Shown: positions 50,940 through 62,510 of the stretch, in pieces
Layout: each line of letters opens with the position of its first letter
How positions within the stretch are numbered: position 1 is the first letter of the stretch
Assembly (NCBI RefSeq): GCF_027943255.1
Contig: NC_072897.1
Span: 26,412,044 to 26,476,043 of the forward strand
Direction: 5' to 3'
Origin: Anastrepha obliqua
Lineage: Eukaryota; Arthropoda; Insecta; Diptera; Tephritidae
DNA length: 64,000 bases
Translations under genes and position numbers: made by a program
The notes under the pieces: generated by a model
Told to the model about the DNA's origin: nothing
Database searches by the model: none
The model's input: only the letters and a program-made list of their open reading frames with translations

Positions 50940-51540
50940 CAAGTGCACCCTGACAATTAGATCTTCGTCCCGGGTATTTCTATACCAGAGAAAATTACGA
51001 AACAATTATTTTTTTTGTCTGATAGTTGGTAAATATTAAATTGGTATATATCTTTACGTATGTTGTTTTTCAATTGATAAAAAGTGCACAAAATCATACG
51101 TATATGGCCGCAAAGTTTGAAACTTATTCTAAAAGAGGAGTGCGACTTATTTACTGTATTGTATTACTGTACATACATTTAGCCTTCAGATGGAAACCAA
51201 AGCGCCAAACATATAATATTGGAGAAATCACAGAAAAAAAATTTCATTCAATATACAATTTTTATTTCTAAAATTGAATACATTCATGCATACTATTCCT
51301 CTTAAATATTAAGATTTACATATGTACCTATATCAAATAATTATATACAACTTTATAGTAAAGACCTAAAAAATTGTATAAGTAAATTTTAAAAGAATTT
51401 TGTTTATGCTCAATAATTCATCCTTTCCGACACAATACCACAGGCATGAATGTGCACTGGATTCCTAGAGCATTTTTAGCGCATTGTAATATTATTGCTG
51501 TGGCAAGTGCACGCAGCCGCATATAGTATAAGTTCGCATA
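50940..51540. other. AT-rich spacer
   Basis: No gene. A short match to the start of the dispersed repeat (GCACGCAGCCGCATATA near 51510-51525) may be a third, inverted remnant. Confidence 0.5.
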
Positions 51541-52616
51541 TCTTTTTTTTTATGGTGGTGGCAAAAAGCATTGAAAGCCGAAAAGTGTGAGACTTGCCTT
51601 TCGGCTCACCCACTAAAACCCACCCCGGGCTCCGTTTCCCTCCGACGGGACAACCGTTAAATAATACTTCACGGGAGGGGGAGATTTGGAGATTACTATT
51701 TTTGCCATATTACGTACAGCGGACCAATGTTCTTCTGACTCTAACATAATATCCACTAGATTATCAGCCGAAATTGGCTTCCCCACTCTAGTGCTTAATT
51801 CCTCCCTTTCGAACACAAATCGCGGACAGACAAAGAAAACATGTTCTGCGTCTTCTACAGCTGGTGCACAATGAGAACAGTACGGGTCGTCTTCGTGCTT
51901 AAACCTATGTATATAAGAAGGATTTAAAGCACCCATGTCCCGTCAGTATTTGGGTCAGATAGTAATCTAACTGTCATGTTCACGGTTAACCCATTTTGAA
52001 ATTGTGGAAATCAAACGGTACGTCCAGCGTCCGTTGGGGACAAGCTCCATTTCTCCACAGGCTACGCTCTCTTGCTATCTTGCGTATTGTCACCAGTTCT
52101 GAAGTAGCTTTGTTTTTCTAAATTTCAGCATACTCTGTTGCCATTAGGTTGATTGGGAGTAGTCCTGATATAACCATAATGGCGTCTTCCGGTACCGTGG
52201 GGAACGCGCAGCACACTCTTTGGGCACTTAATCGGTACACAGATTTCGTGCACTTCATATATGAGCTGTAATTTGTGGCTTCCGCCCATGCTGGAGCTAC
52301 ATACAGCATAATCGATGAGACAACAGAGTTGAGTAGTCTACTACAGTTTTGCCTAGGGCCTCTGATGTTCATTATTAATCGTGTTAGCGCAATTACTGCT
52401 TCTGCTGCCCTGCTGCTCGCGTACCCCAAGTGCTTTTTGAAATTAAGCCTACGGCCATTATTACGCCCAGGTACTTAATGAATGCGTTCGATCCTATACC
52501 ATGATCGCCCATCATTATGTTGGAAGACTCCACAATCTTCCTGCTGCTAATTAATACTACTTCACTTTTATGGTCCGCAAGACTTAGACCACTGTTGCAC
52601 AACCATACCTTTACCT

Positions 52617-53558
52617 TTATAGCCATCGAGTACCTTTAATCGCCTGCTGCTCAATGGTTTTGACTGCAGATACAGCATCTGTGGTTGAACGGGCTTTCCG
52701 GAATCCAAATTGTCGGAGTGATAAGCCGCATACATACTCTATTGCAGCCTCCAGACGATTTGCGATCAGGCGTTCCAGGATTTTCCCTGTGGTGTCGAGC
52801 ATGCACAGGGGGCGGTAGCCTGAAGGATCTTCCGCAGGAAATAAAACCATTTTCTGCAGCTTCCACTGGGTTGGGAATGTACCTTCCTTTAGACATGTAT
52901 TGTACAGATCTACAAAAATGTCGGTAGGACTTTGGATTGCTACTTTTAAGGCCTCGTTGGAGATTCCATTCGGACCTAGAGCTTTATTATTTTTTATCCG
53001 TTTTATGCTCATAAGGAGTTCTTCTTTGTTTGTTAATTGCACATTTTGGTCGCCTTCACCGAGTCTTACCAAATCGTAGTCTCGTATAGTGTCTTGCATT
53101 GGGAACAGTGTTTCTACTACATTACGTAGAGTAGCTGGGCATGTTGTTGGAAGTGGCTTAAATACTTTAAGTTTTTTCATAACAAGCCTGTATCCAAGGC
53201 CCCAAGGATCATTATCGGAATCGTCGCATAGCTGGAGGAAACCCCGGCGTTTACTGTTTTTAATTGCCTGTTTTAGCGCTTTTCTTCTTTGCTTATATTG
53301 GAGCTGGTTTTCTTGGAAACTGTCCCTACCCCTGGATCTTTGGTAGGCTCGCCTGGCTCTTTTACATTCCCTGCGCAATTCTGCAATGTCTACTGTCCAC
53401 CAGTAGACAGGTTCGCTGATGTGCCTGTTGCGCTTAGTTTTGGGCATGGCTGCATCGTATGCTTCCGTTAAGTGTTTCATGGTTTGCGTAGTCTTTTCAG
53501 ATGCATCCCCCGTAAGAGTTACATCTGCGAGCATGATTTCAATAACCTCAGCCTCCAT
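52617..53558 (-). pseudogene. R1-clade ORF2 linker and RT fingers, palm deleted
   Basis: 313 codons open: PVYWWTVDIAELRRECKRA, LQLCDDSDNDPWGLGYR, IKNNKALGPNGISNEAL, YRPLCMLDTTGKILERL and LRQFGFRKARSTTDAV. It stops at 52617, where sequence jumps from just before RT motif A to beyond motif C (VWLCNSGLSLADHKSEVVL, 52626-52393). Motifs A, B and the YADD box are therefore absent, roughly 120-130 codons. Downstream pieces are 52429-52118 (thumb side) and 51936-51613 (HCAPAVEDAEHVFFVCPRF zinc knuckle). Confidence 0.82.
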
Positions 53559-54013
53559 TTTTTGACTTTGTACCTCGTCTCGTAGTTATTTGGGAACCTT
53601 TCTTCGCCATGCCGCCTTATTTCATAGATTATTGCGAGGTGATCGCTCCGGGTGTAATGCTGGCTGAGGAACCATTTCGCGTAGCGAACAAGATTAGAAC
53701 TCACGAACGTAAAATCGATTATAGATCCCGTTCCCGCTTTTTGGTACCTCTGTTGATTTCCTGTATTAATCAAGGCTATATCTAGCATGGAAAACGCTTC
53801 TAGAAGGGCTTGACCTCTAGGTTTTGTCCGTGGGCATCCCCAGTTAATAGCCCAAGCGTTGAAACCACCGGCTACGATGACAGGTCTATCCTCCTTTACA
53901 TCCCGGGCGAGGATCTCTAGGATACCTGTTAAGCAGGAAGGTAGATAGCAGCTGTAAATGTATGTACCTTCAACGCGCGCACGTACAAATCCGCGGGCTT
54001 CCTTCTCACTCAT
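53519..54013 (-). pseudogene. R1-clade APE endonuclease, catalytic residue lost
   Basis: Covers the C-terminal two-thirds of the APE domain: VIVAGGFNAWAINWGC, GSIIDFTFVSS and TRSDHLAIIYEI. In the first motif the family has GDFNAW; here the catalytic Asp is Gly. The N-terminal third is missing at the junction with ORF1. Frame changes near 53560 lead to the linker. Confidence 0.8.
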
Positions 54014-54090
54014 CAGTAGGGATCTATTTGTTCCACAGTTCCTATTGTGTCAGAGGCCCAGCCGTTCCCTTTTTGTGTTTATAGGGCTCA

Positions 54091-55190
54091 CTAAGTATAC
54101 CAACATCTATTTTCTGTTCCCGTATAGTCTGCTCGAGAAAGACCTAAGCGCTTTCGCAATGGTTGAGATTTAGTTGCAAGATCTTCATTTGTCGTGATTT
54201 CATCAAGGTCACGAATTTCCACCTGCCTCAGCTCCGTAAGAGCCCGGACATCTACAGTTTCCCCTTGGGCCGCCTTAACAGCTTCATGAACTTTCGAGGT
54301 ATTTGGGTCTGATGATTTTTCCAACATCAGCAGTAACTCTCCTTTGGCTGTTTTCTTGACTCCTTGTATATTATTGCTAAGCTCCTTAAGACTTGGTTCT
54401 GTCTTAACGCGCTTCAAGATTTCGGCATATGAGCTGCTACCAGCGCTTTTGACTACGATAGCGTCCTTACGTGGTGGTCTTCTCCGTCTTCGATTGTTTT
54501 TGGTGTCGTTATTTTCCGTATTCTTATCGTCTCGTTTAAGAGTATTCTGCGTAGCCCCTTTTGGTTCTTCTTCGACTTAACCAATTGCCATTTTTCTCTG
54601 CTTGTTTGCTCATTCGTTGTAACCGGCGTATTCCTCAAGACTTCAACCCGGCTAGTTTTACTTCTTTTGGCTGAGCTTGCAGCGGCGTTAACAATTGCCC
54701 TCTTTGGCGTGCTATCCGTGGTGCGCTTGATCAGAGGTGATGTTTTGGAACCTTTGTCTTTAATAACAGGTTTCGCCTCATTCGTCCCTCTTGGTGCCTG
54801 GTTCATCGGGGTAAAGACAGATCTTCCTAGTTTTTTATGGAGATCCGTTATACTCGCTATCAGATTCCTCATTGGCTGATTGATGTTTCGCTTCGGAAGC
54901 TCTATCATTTCCACTAACTCCTTGACTTTATCGCCGATTGCTTGGTGAACTTCTTCAGCCGTCATCGCCTTTACGAAACCGAAATGCTGCATACACGGTG
55001 GCGCCGATCTAGTCCTTCCGGTGTCTGGTGGCGAGTGCGTCAGCCTTGAACTCCTTTGGAAAGGGTTTTTAAGGAGGTCCCGAAGCCATTTTTGCCATCT
55101 GCAATAGCTGTTGTGATTTTTGCTGTTACTTAAGCCTCTTCTGTAGTTTGTAGTTTTGTGTTGTTTGTATTCATTTTGTATGGGCCCCAA
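54091..55190 (-). pseudogene. R1-clade ORF1 (gag-like) remnant
   Basis: 55190-54453 is a Lys/Ser/Thr-rich N-terminal half (HQAIGDKVKELVEMIELP, TPVTTNEQTSREKWQLV). 54417-54091 carries LKRVKTEPSLKELSNN, KKTAKGELLLMLEKS and VRALTELRQVEIRDLDEITT, the conserved central domain of R1-type ORF1. A frame change separates them, and the CCHC knuckles that should follow are lost at the junction with ORF2. Confidence 0.75.
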
Positions 55191-55200
55191 CTTCTAACTC

Positions 55201-55790
55201 GTTATCCATATTCCGATGCGAGCTCCTTATGGGAGCTTAAGTTCAGAGCCGAATCAGTGTTAACTAGGAATATTACATCTAGACCTACGCCGACACTTAA
55301 TGGCGACGGAATATGAAGCGTTCCTAGAGATTTGCCATCATTTTAACGGAGCGGGGGCAACTGCACCAGTAGCCTGAATGCCGTTTCTGCTGGATACTAC
55401 TCCGCACACTAAGGATACAGAATAGTGCAGTCGCCAGCTCAAGGTTTTATGTCCAATCATTTTCCAGTACGCCATAATTAAGACCTTACTGGGCTCAGCC
55501 TTAATATCATTGTTGATGGTTTGACAGCCGCACCTAACATGGTGAACAGAGGCGATGTCTTCTCGCCACTGCCACAAGAACTTCATCAGATTTATGCTGG
55601 CTTTTATACCGCATCCTTCGCACCTGATCGCTCAATTGTCGGGGGTTGCTTATTCGTTTAAACTTATTTCGCAACTGGCCTGCTACTACAGGCTTTCCGG
55701 CTATCCGCAACCTGCTGACCACCACGGTAGCTTAGAGCCCAGCTTAGCAGTCCGATCCCTAGGGAGCGTGTGTATGTAATCTTGCTATGT
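55201..55790. other. Probable R1 5' leader
   Basis: Less AT-rich than flanking spacer and directly upstream of the R1 ORF1 on the minus strand. It has short frames on both strands but no recognisable protein. Its assignment as the element's 5' UTR is inferred from position only. Confidence 0.4.
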
Positions 55791-56605
55791 GTGAGATTGT
55801 ATACATTTATAGAAAAGTATTTATGTATGTGCGTTAGTTTTCTACTGTCGCCATTAAGTCGAATTCATATTTGTAGGTTCGCGTAGTTTTTCGGCTCGCT
55901 GTAATATTGTAACAAAAGTTTGAACTAATTACACAGATGGTGTTTTTTCGATGATTTATGCTTTCTAATAACGATACTTATAGCCACTTCTGAATTAAGA
56001 AGACTTGGTTTTCAATGATGCTTTTACATTCTTTTAATAACAAAGGAAATGTGAAATAATTCAGAAAAAAAAGATTTATAAATAAAAAATTCAAATATTT
56101 TATTAGTGGTCATAATAAAAAAGAACCTGTGGCTAGCGTACAACGTTAACATTCTTTCTTTCTAATTATGGTTGAGGTTTGTTTATTTCTAACATTTGGA
56201 AATATACCGTTAGGTGTATTTTACCAACGTCGATTTTAATCTTAGAACTCATGCACTAGGTCCTCAGTAATTGGTGCTCTCCGAATTTACGAAGATCTAA
56301 AAAGTTATTGGGTTGAATTTACCCCAGTGTGTAGTTCGCGTACTATTTTTACATATTTATATAGTCAACGTGAAAAGTCTACACCATATATTGACAAATC
56401 TAAGACACTACCATCGTCATCGAAATCGATTATTTCATCATCCTAATCACATAAAAAATGTTTCACCACACTTTCTTTTAGAGGTTGACTTCTAGACCTA
56501 ATTGCCATTATTGCTCTAAAAGAGCTCCTTATACCTAGAAGTAGAATTAAAAAAGATAAAAATTTACATTTGACAAAATTAAGCTAAATATTGTATATAT
56601 ACGTA
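55791..56605. other. AT-rich spacer
   Basis: Nothing recognised between the R1 leader and the mariner TIR at 56606. Confidence 0.6.
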
Positions 56606-56654
56606 CGAGGTGTGTTCAAAGAGCATCGCGAATATTGTGTAGTGTAGTGTAGCG

Positions 56655-57572
56655 TCATCCTTTCATGGGCCTCTTCAGTTTCGGGAAAAAGAAAAAATCA
56701 CAGTGAGCCAGATCTGGGGAATACGGTGGCTGTGGCATCATTAGTGTGTTGCTTTTGGCCAAAAAGTCGCGCACAAGCAACGATGCGTGAGCAGGAGCGT
56801 TGTTGTGATGCAAGGTCCAATTTTTGTTCTTCCACAAATCCGGGCGTTTCTGGTGGACTGCTGCGCGCAAATTGCGCATAATTTGCAGGTAATATTCCTT
56901 ATTGACCGTTTTACCCTGTGGCAAGAACTCATGATGCACAACGCCCCTGCAATCGAAGAAAACGGTAAACAAAAGTTTTACATTCGACCGAACTTGGCGC
57001 GCTTTTTTCGGTCTTGGTTCGTGCGGCAGCTTCCATTGAGATGATTGAGCTTTGGTTTCCACGTCATAACCATACACCTATCTGGAGCAAATTTGGGCCG
57101 TCGCGGACAGAGTCCAACATCTCATTATGCTGCTGCTTTTGGTGGAAATTGAGCAGTTGTGGCACGATTTTCCGGAAACCCGTTTTAACCCTAAATCTTG
57201 AAAAAACTCGAATGGCACGAGCCAATCGATATGTATAGGTCCTCAGCAACTTCTCTAACGGTGATTCGACGATTGGCCAATACCATTTTCTTCACTTCAT
57301 CAATTTTTTCTTCTGCTGTTGAAGTGCTCGGACGTCTGGTACTTTTTCGGCGTTGACATCTTCTCGGCCTTCTGAGATCATTTTGTACCACCGATAAACG
57401 TTGCTTTGGTCCAAAGTAACTTCTCCGTATGACACAGTCAACATTCGGGATGCATCCGCGCACTTAATTTCGTTTTTCACCCAAAATTCGAAATCTCTTT
57501 GAATAGGTAAAATTCTAAGACGAGCCGAAACACGTGCAAGCAAAGCAGCTGCTAACTTAACTGAACATTCAA
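56655..57572 (-). pseudogene. Mariner transposase
   Basis: Minus-strand pieces: 57543-57292 (FEFWVKNEIKCADASRML, the helix-turn-helix region with LDQSNVYRWYKMISEGRED), 57463-57191 (RPSTSTAEEKIDEVKKMVL, ITVREVAEDLYISIGSCHS) and 57077-56655 (VYGYDVETKAQSSQW, LHHNNAPAHASLLVRDFL, PPYSPDLAHCDFFFFPKLK, RPMKG). In the second catalytic motif HHDNAPAH has become HHNNAPAH, so that Asp is lost. Frameshifts at about 57350, 57190 and 57100 and a missing C-terminus confirm inactivity. Confidence 0.85.
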
Positions 57573-57890
57573 AATGGCCGAACTCGTCGGCATGAGTACC
57601 AACATACTTACTTACTTACTTACTTAGGTGGCCATAACAACCCGTTACCGAGTTACGGCCGACCTCACTAGCTCTCTCCAGACGCCTCTGCTCCGCGCGC
57701 GCCTTCTGCAATTCTGTACACCAAGCGAGCATAGGGTTTCCTTCACCTGGTCTTTCCACCGGAGCAATGGTCTTCCTCTTCGTCGGCTCCCTTGGACTTC
57801 GCCCTCGAACACCTTCTCTGCTGGAGCTTCTTCATCCATACGCACGACATACCCTAGCCAACGCAGGCGTTGGATGGCGATGCGTTCAAT

Positions 57891-58170
57891 GTCGGCGTAG
57901 AGCTTATACAGCTCGTGGTTCATTCTTGAACGGTAGTCTTCGCCAACGCACACAGGACCGAAAATCTTACGAAGAACTTTTCTCTTGAACACCCCAAGAC
58001 CGGCTGCATCGCTTTGTGACACTATCGTTGAAATGTCGGCGTAGAGCTTATACAGCTCGTGGTTCAATCTTGAACGGTAGTCTTCGCCAACGCACACAGG
58101 ACCGAAAATCTTACGAAGAACTTTTCTCTCGAACACCCCAAGACGCGGCTGCATCGCTTTGTGACACTAC
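57891..58170. repeat. 144-bp in-frame tandem duplication within the RTE fragment
   Basis: Unit 1 is 57891-58034 and unit 2 starts at 58035 and matches to about 58170, with only a few differences (for example CATTCTTG for CAATCTTG). The length is 48 codons, so the frame stays open through both copies. Confidence 0.9.
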
Positions 58171-58450
58171 ACATGCCTCTGCGCCATAAAGCCACACGGG
58201 TATGATGAGCGTCTTGTAAAGTGTCAGTTTGGTCATGCGAGAAAGGGCTCGACTACTCAATTGCTTACTTAGCCCATAGTAACACCTGTTAGCAAGAGTG
58301 ATTCTCCGTTTGATCTCCAGGCTGATATCGTTTTTGCTGTTAACGGCGGTGCCAAGATAAATAAATTCTGGCACCACTTGGAAAGTATAGTTGTCCGCAA
58401 TGACGTGCGTTCCTACACGCCATGTATTCCGCGTTGTAGACAGCATATAT

Positions 58451-58566
58451 TATTATTTATTATTTTTATTTATTGTTCCACTTTCTTAAAATAAACATTA
58501 CATTTCATTTTTAATCATTAACATTAGAACGTACGACAGTGACACTAGGTCGTTTGTCGGAAGAAA
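58451..58566 (-). mobile_element. 116-bp non-LTR 3' end nested in the RTE insertion
   Basis: Flanked by ACAGCATATAT on both sides (58440-58450 and 58567-58577). On the minus strand it ends in a TAAATAAAAATAATAAATAATA tail like that of jockey/CR1-like elements (compare 19640-19650). Severely 5'-truncated, with no coding content. Confidence 0.75.
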
Positions 58567-58724
58567 ACAGCATATATATACTTCGTTTTACCTTCGTTCA
58601 CCGCCAGACCCACTCGTGATGATTCCTTCTCGATAGCAGAAAACGCGTATGAGTACCAACATATCGCCACAAAAAAATCGAAAATCGAAACGTAACTTGC
58701 AAAAGTTCAAAATTCGCGATACCT

Positions 58725-59099
58725 ATACTGTCAGCGTCAAAGTAAAGTGTACAGTTTGTATTGATAAGTTTCGACTATTTATTTATTTATTTTTAAATTT
58801 TGTTTCATTTTCTACAAAAAAATAGTTCATACTACTACAAAAACATGACTTAACACGACTCTCTGGAGAGTATACTCGTGTACTAGGCAGAAATCCCCTA
58901 CCACTTCGGAGGCGGGCTCCCACCCGGTGCTGGGTATCGGTCTTGGGTCCCTCAAAGAGCTGAAGTTGAAGTACGGGTGCCGTTCTCCCCTACATCTGGG
59001 GCGAATCCATTTCCGTGTCTAGGATAAGGTGGAGGACAAAGCGTAAATATACTCAGTCTCATGACTGAATATTTACGGCTCTCCTATGCCGTAGGCATG
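58725..59099. other. Unassigned segment between mariner and LOA copies
   Basis: Its first part is AT-rich with a TATTTATTTATTT run (about 58771-58784) that may be another short non-LTR tail. 58880-59050 is more GC-rich and may be leader or ORF1 remnant of the following LOA copy. No protein recognised. Confidence 0.45.
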
Positions 59100-62000
59100 C
59101 AAAACTGCAAAGAAACCCAAACATAATACTAATACAAGAACCATGGGTATGTCACAAATATTTCATTGTGAAGGGAATGTGAGACCGCGAGCATGTATTA
59201 TCATGCCGAAGTTGATCGAACACACGATGTTAAAAGAGCTATAATCCGGAGATATCGTTGTTGCAAAGATAAAGTACTTGAAGAGTGGGAACAGTGTCGA
59301 AGCTATTATAGTTTCGGCCTATCTACATTACGACTCTTTACAGCCAACTCCTTCGAGGGAGCTAAGAGAAGTGGTCAAGTATGCAGAATCCAATAACCCG
59401 GGGCTAATAGTGGGCTGTGATGCAAATTCACAGAATATTGTATGGGAAAGCAGCAAATGCAACCCTAGGGGCCTCAAGTTACTGGATTATATCCTGTCAT
59501 CCGATTTGGTCATTCAAAACACTGGTAGCAAACCAACTTTTGTTATCAGAAGGAGACAAGAGGTGATTGATTTTACACTTACCAATAGGTCAGTTGGAAA
59601 TCAAATCAAACGATGGCGAGTTTTGGAAGAGGACTCTCTCCCTGATCATCGTCTTATCGAATTTCGACTGGGAATTGATACAATATCAATACCTTCCGGT
59701 AGGAATCCTCGAAATGTGGACTCTGACAGGTATGGTGAGCTTGTAACAGAGCGAGTACCAAACCTGAAAAAACGCAAATCAAAAGAAATGATTGAAGATG
59801 CTACTAAGAAATTAGAAGATACTTTAATCAATTGCTTTGATGAACTGTGCCCATTCAGGCAAAGTAGACAGGAGAAAGCGGTTCCTTGGTGGAACTCTGA
59901 ACTGTCGAAGCTTCGTGTACGGTCCAGAAAACTTCTTAATAAGGCCTTAAACACCCACACAGAAGAGGACTGGGCTAATCATCGACTTACACAGAATATA
60001 AGAAAAAAGTACGGAAAGCCAAACTTTAATCCTATAGAAATTTCTGTACTAACGTCGAAGAAATGAAGGAAACAGCGAGACGTTGTAAGGTCCTTTATCT
60101 ATACCGCTCAGTAAGGCTGGATTCCATTCGAAAACCTGATGGTTCATACACCATTTCCAAATCGGAAACGTTTAATGCTCTACACGAAACCTATTTTCCG
60201 GGTAGTAGAACTCTCTCTGAAGAAGAGAGTGGCATGAACAATAACGGTAGCAACGGTGGAACCTCTAGAATATACCTAGTCAGATAATGACAAAAGGTTT
60301 TCCTTGTCTTCCTATGAGAACTTTAAGTCCCCTGGGCCTGGCAGAATATATCCAGCAATGCTTAAAAACGAAGGAGACAGGCTGATTGAGGCCCTGAAAA
60401 GGATCTTCAAAGCCTGTCTTGCATTTGGTTATATAACATCCCAATGGCGACGCGTAAGAGTAGTATTTATTCCGAAACCAGGAAAGTATGGCTATTCCCT
60501 AGCAAAAAGTTTTAGACCAATCAGTTTGACATCGTTCGGCTTGAAAAGTCTAGAACGAGTGTTGGAGAAACATATTCGAGTAGGGGTATTGCCGAAAAGT
60601 CCACTTAGTAGAAATCAACACGCTTACCAGAGTGGAATGAATCAGCCTTACACGATCTTTTTATCAAGATTGAAGCCGGGCTGGAAGCTGATGAATACCC
60701 AATGGGCATGTTCGTGGACATTGAGGGGGCTTTTGATAATGCCACTTTCGGCTCGAAATGTTCTTCTGCTCAACGACACGGAGTTAATCGAACTATTGTA
60801 AAATGGATATAATCCATGCTCTCTGAGAGGCTGTTAACCGCTGGTGAAAGCAGTGACGAAATAATCACAGTCAGGGCCAAGGAAGTCCTCAAGGGGGTAT
60901 TCTTTCTCCACTGCTGGTGTGCTTCGTCGTAGACTCTCTACTAGCGGAGATGAAGGAACTCGGTTTTCATGTCCAAGCATGTGCGGACGATGTCTGTGTA
61001 CTAGCAGCGGATAAATCCTTAAGGAGGCTGTGCACGAAAGTGCAGAGCATTCTTGACAAAATCGATGACTGGTGCATGAGACAAGGTCTATCCATTAATC
61101 CGAATAAAACAACCATAGTCTTGCTTACGAGAAAACGGAAATTGGATGGACTCAGTCTTCCAACACTGAAAGATGTGACACTTGGTCTTTTCGATGAAGT
61201 TAAATATCTAGGAAAAATCTTGTATAACAAGGTGACTTGGGAGATACACGTTTCACTGAAAGGATTTTTCAGCAATGCCGTAGAGCCTTTGGTAAAACCT
61301 GGGGTCTGAAACCAGCTATGGTCCTATGGATATACACAGCACTTATTAGACCAATCATTACTTACGCTTCTGTGGTCTGGTGGCGACGGAGCATGGTTAA
61401 GTTCACAATCCGGGAACTATACAGGCTACAAAGAAGTGTACGTTTATGCATCACGGGTGCCATGAGTACAACCTCTGGTGATGCCCTGAATGCTATGCTT
61501 GATTTGCTCCCCCTGGATCTTAAGATACAACAGGAAGCAATAAAAGCAATGTGTAGACTCCATAAATATGGTTTCTGGCACGAAGACGGAGCTTCGGCGC
61601 ACAGTGAAATCTTTAAGTTGCTATCCGAGCAGGATCCACTGTTTTTGGCATCGAAAGACGACCTGATACCCACAGTTTCATTAGGAAGGAAATTTGATGT
61701 CAGTTTTTCATTGCGTGGGCAAAGGAGCAATCCAGAATGCATACAGGGGGATTTGACGGATATTTTCTTTACCGATGGGTCCAAGAGTGAAATAGGGTTT
61801 AGAGCCGGATGGTACTTAAATGATAGTAATAAGTATCACTATGCTATAGGGGAAATGCCAACTATTTTCCAAACAGAAGTTTTTGCTATCCTGAAAGTAG
61901 CCGAATGGATAATCGAGAGGAAATGGAGCGGGAAACAGATTGGAGTTTTCAGTAACAGTCAGACTGCACTGAAGGCCTTGGAGAACGCGAAGCAAACCTC

Positions 62001-62510
62001 AAAGATTGGTTAAGAATGAAAGAAGTGTTCAAAGTGTTTTGTGACAAGTCCGAACAGAAAACTGTCAAACTTTCTACTAAAACTTAGAAGGAAATACGTT
62101 CGGTTGATGGTCGGTATCATTACAGGACACAACCCATGGGTTCAGTATATGACCAACATTGGATTCAATGAGGACCCAATGTGCCTGTCATGCTTGGAGG
62201 AGGCGGATAGCACTGAGCACTTTCTCTGTGAGTGTCCTGCCTTTGCTAAAGCACCAGTTTTGGGTTTCGATGCCACGAGAATGAGTAATAATTGTTTCCT
62301 AGAACTGGAGGATATTTACAGATTTGCCAAAGAAACTGGAAACTTCTCACAGGACTAACTATCTCTATCTCTCTCTCTATTCTTTCCTATCTCTTTCCCT
62401 AATACTTTTCTCCTTCCCTCCTTGACTATCTACCTCCTTTCCAGAGCTTTAAATACAATGGGCTTTTTAGCCTGAGTGTTTTAGGATTATAATGCAATTA
62501 ACTAACTAAA
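59100..62510 (+). mobile_element. Degenerate LOA-clade retrotransposon
   Basis: A plus-strand copy related to the intact LOA element at 6131-11340. It has the APE start (about 59096-59160), APE and linker (59278-60066), RT (60063-61309), RNase H (61237-62013) and the C-terminal knuckle (62041-62358), then a pyrimidine-rich 3' UTR (TCTATCTC runs, 62358-62415) ending near 62510. ORF1 is missing. Frameshifts occur at about 59280, 60060, 60290, 60640, 60800, 61290 and 62013. Confidence 0.82.
59278..62358 (+). pseudogene. LOA-clade ORF2 remnant
   Basis: 59278-60066: APE (VSAYLHYDSL, VGCDANSQNIVWESSKC, FVIRRRQEVIDFTLTN, LPDHRLIEF). 60304-60801: RT fingers (SPGPGRIYPAML with the usual PDG as PGR; FIPKPGKYGYSLAKSFRPIS). 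Around 60710-60750: motif A in a shifted frame. 60917-61309: a degenerate motif C (VQACADDVCVL, Tyr of YADD replaced by Cys) and thumb. 61237-62013: RNase H (FFTDGSKSE, FSNSQTALKAL with SDSQ as SNSQ). 62041-62358: knuckle CLSCLEEADSTEHFLCEC. RNase H breaks off before WVPGH. It is dead. Confidence 0.83.

Larger units (their letters stand above)
51541..55200 (-). mobile_element. R1-clade retrotransposon, decayed but long
   Basis: Minus strand: 5' leader (possibly to about 55790), ORF1 (55190-54453 and 54417-54091), ORF2 with APE (54013-53519), linker and RT fingers (53558-52617), then a deletion of the whole RT palm, thumb and C-terminal region (52626-51613), a 3' UTR and a short poly(A) (T run at about 51542-51551). 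Its 3' part is closely related to the plus-strand fragment at 24364-25190. Non-functional because of the palm deletion and frameshifts. Confidence 0.8.
57645..58640 (-). pseudogene. RTE-clade RT C-terminal region
   Basis: Minus-strand frames: about 58640-58578 (FSAIEKESSRVGLAVNEGKT), then, after the nested insertion, 58446-58111 (YMLSTTRN, FIYLGTAVNSKND, KLTLYKTLIIPVWLYGAE) and 58154-57645 (RKIFGPVCVGEDYRSR, RIAIQRLRWLGYVVRMDEEAPA, GSRRRGRPLLRWKDQV). This is the region after the RT YADD box in RTE/BovB-type elements. The 48-residue segment GVFxRKVLRKIFGPVC...ADI is present twice in tandem. The catalytic RT core is absent. Confidence 0.85.
57607..58648 (-). mobile_element. 5'-truncated RTE-clade insertion in the mariner element
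   Basis: Flanked by a perfect 15-bp target duplication, ATGAGTACCAACATA (57592-57606 and 58649-58663). Its 3' end on the minus strand is an (AAGT)n tail (plus strand ACTTACTTACTTACTTA at 57607-57625). It encodes only the C-terminal part of RTE reverse transcriptase, contains an internal 144-bp tandem duplication, and is itself interrupted by a 116-bp insertion. Confidence 0.9.
56606..58724 (-). mobile_element. Mariner element carrying a nested RTE insertion
   Basis: The left TIR begins CGAGGTGTGTTCAAAGAGCATCGCGAAT after TA (56604-56605). The transposase runs on the minus strand up to 57572, and its upstream region resumes after the nested element at 58664, ending at TTCGCGATACC (about 58724). 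There the outer part of the right TIR (complement of GGTGTGTTC) is missing. The mariner proper is about 1.06 kb without the insert. The protein and TIR resemble common insect mariners. Confidence 0.85.

Noticed and set aside
57645..58170. CRISPR-like array because of near-identical direct repeats
   Set aside because: Only two units of 144 bp with no spacers, inside RTE coding sequence of an insect genome; it is a tandem duplication.
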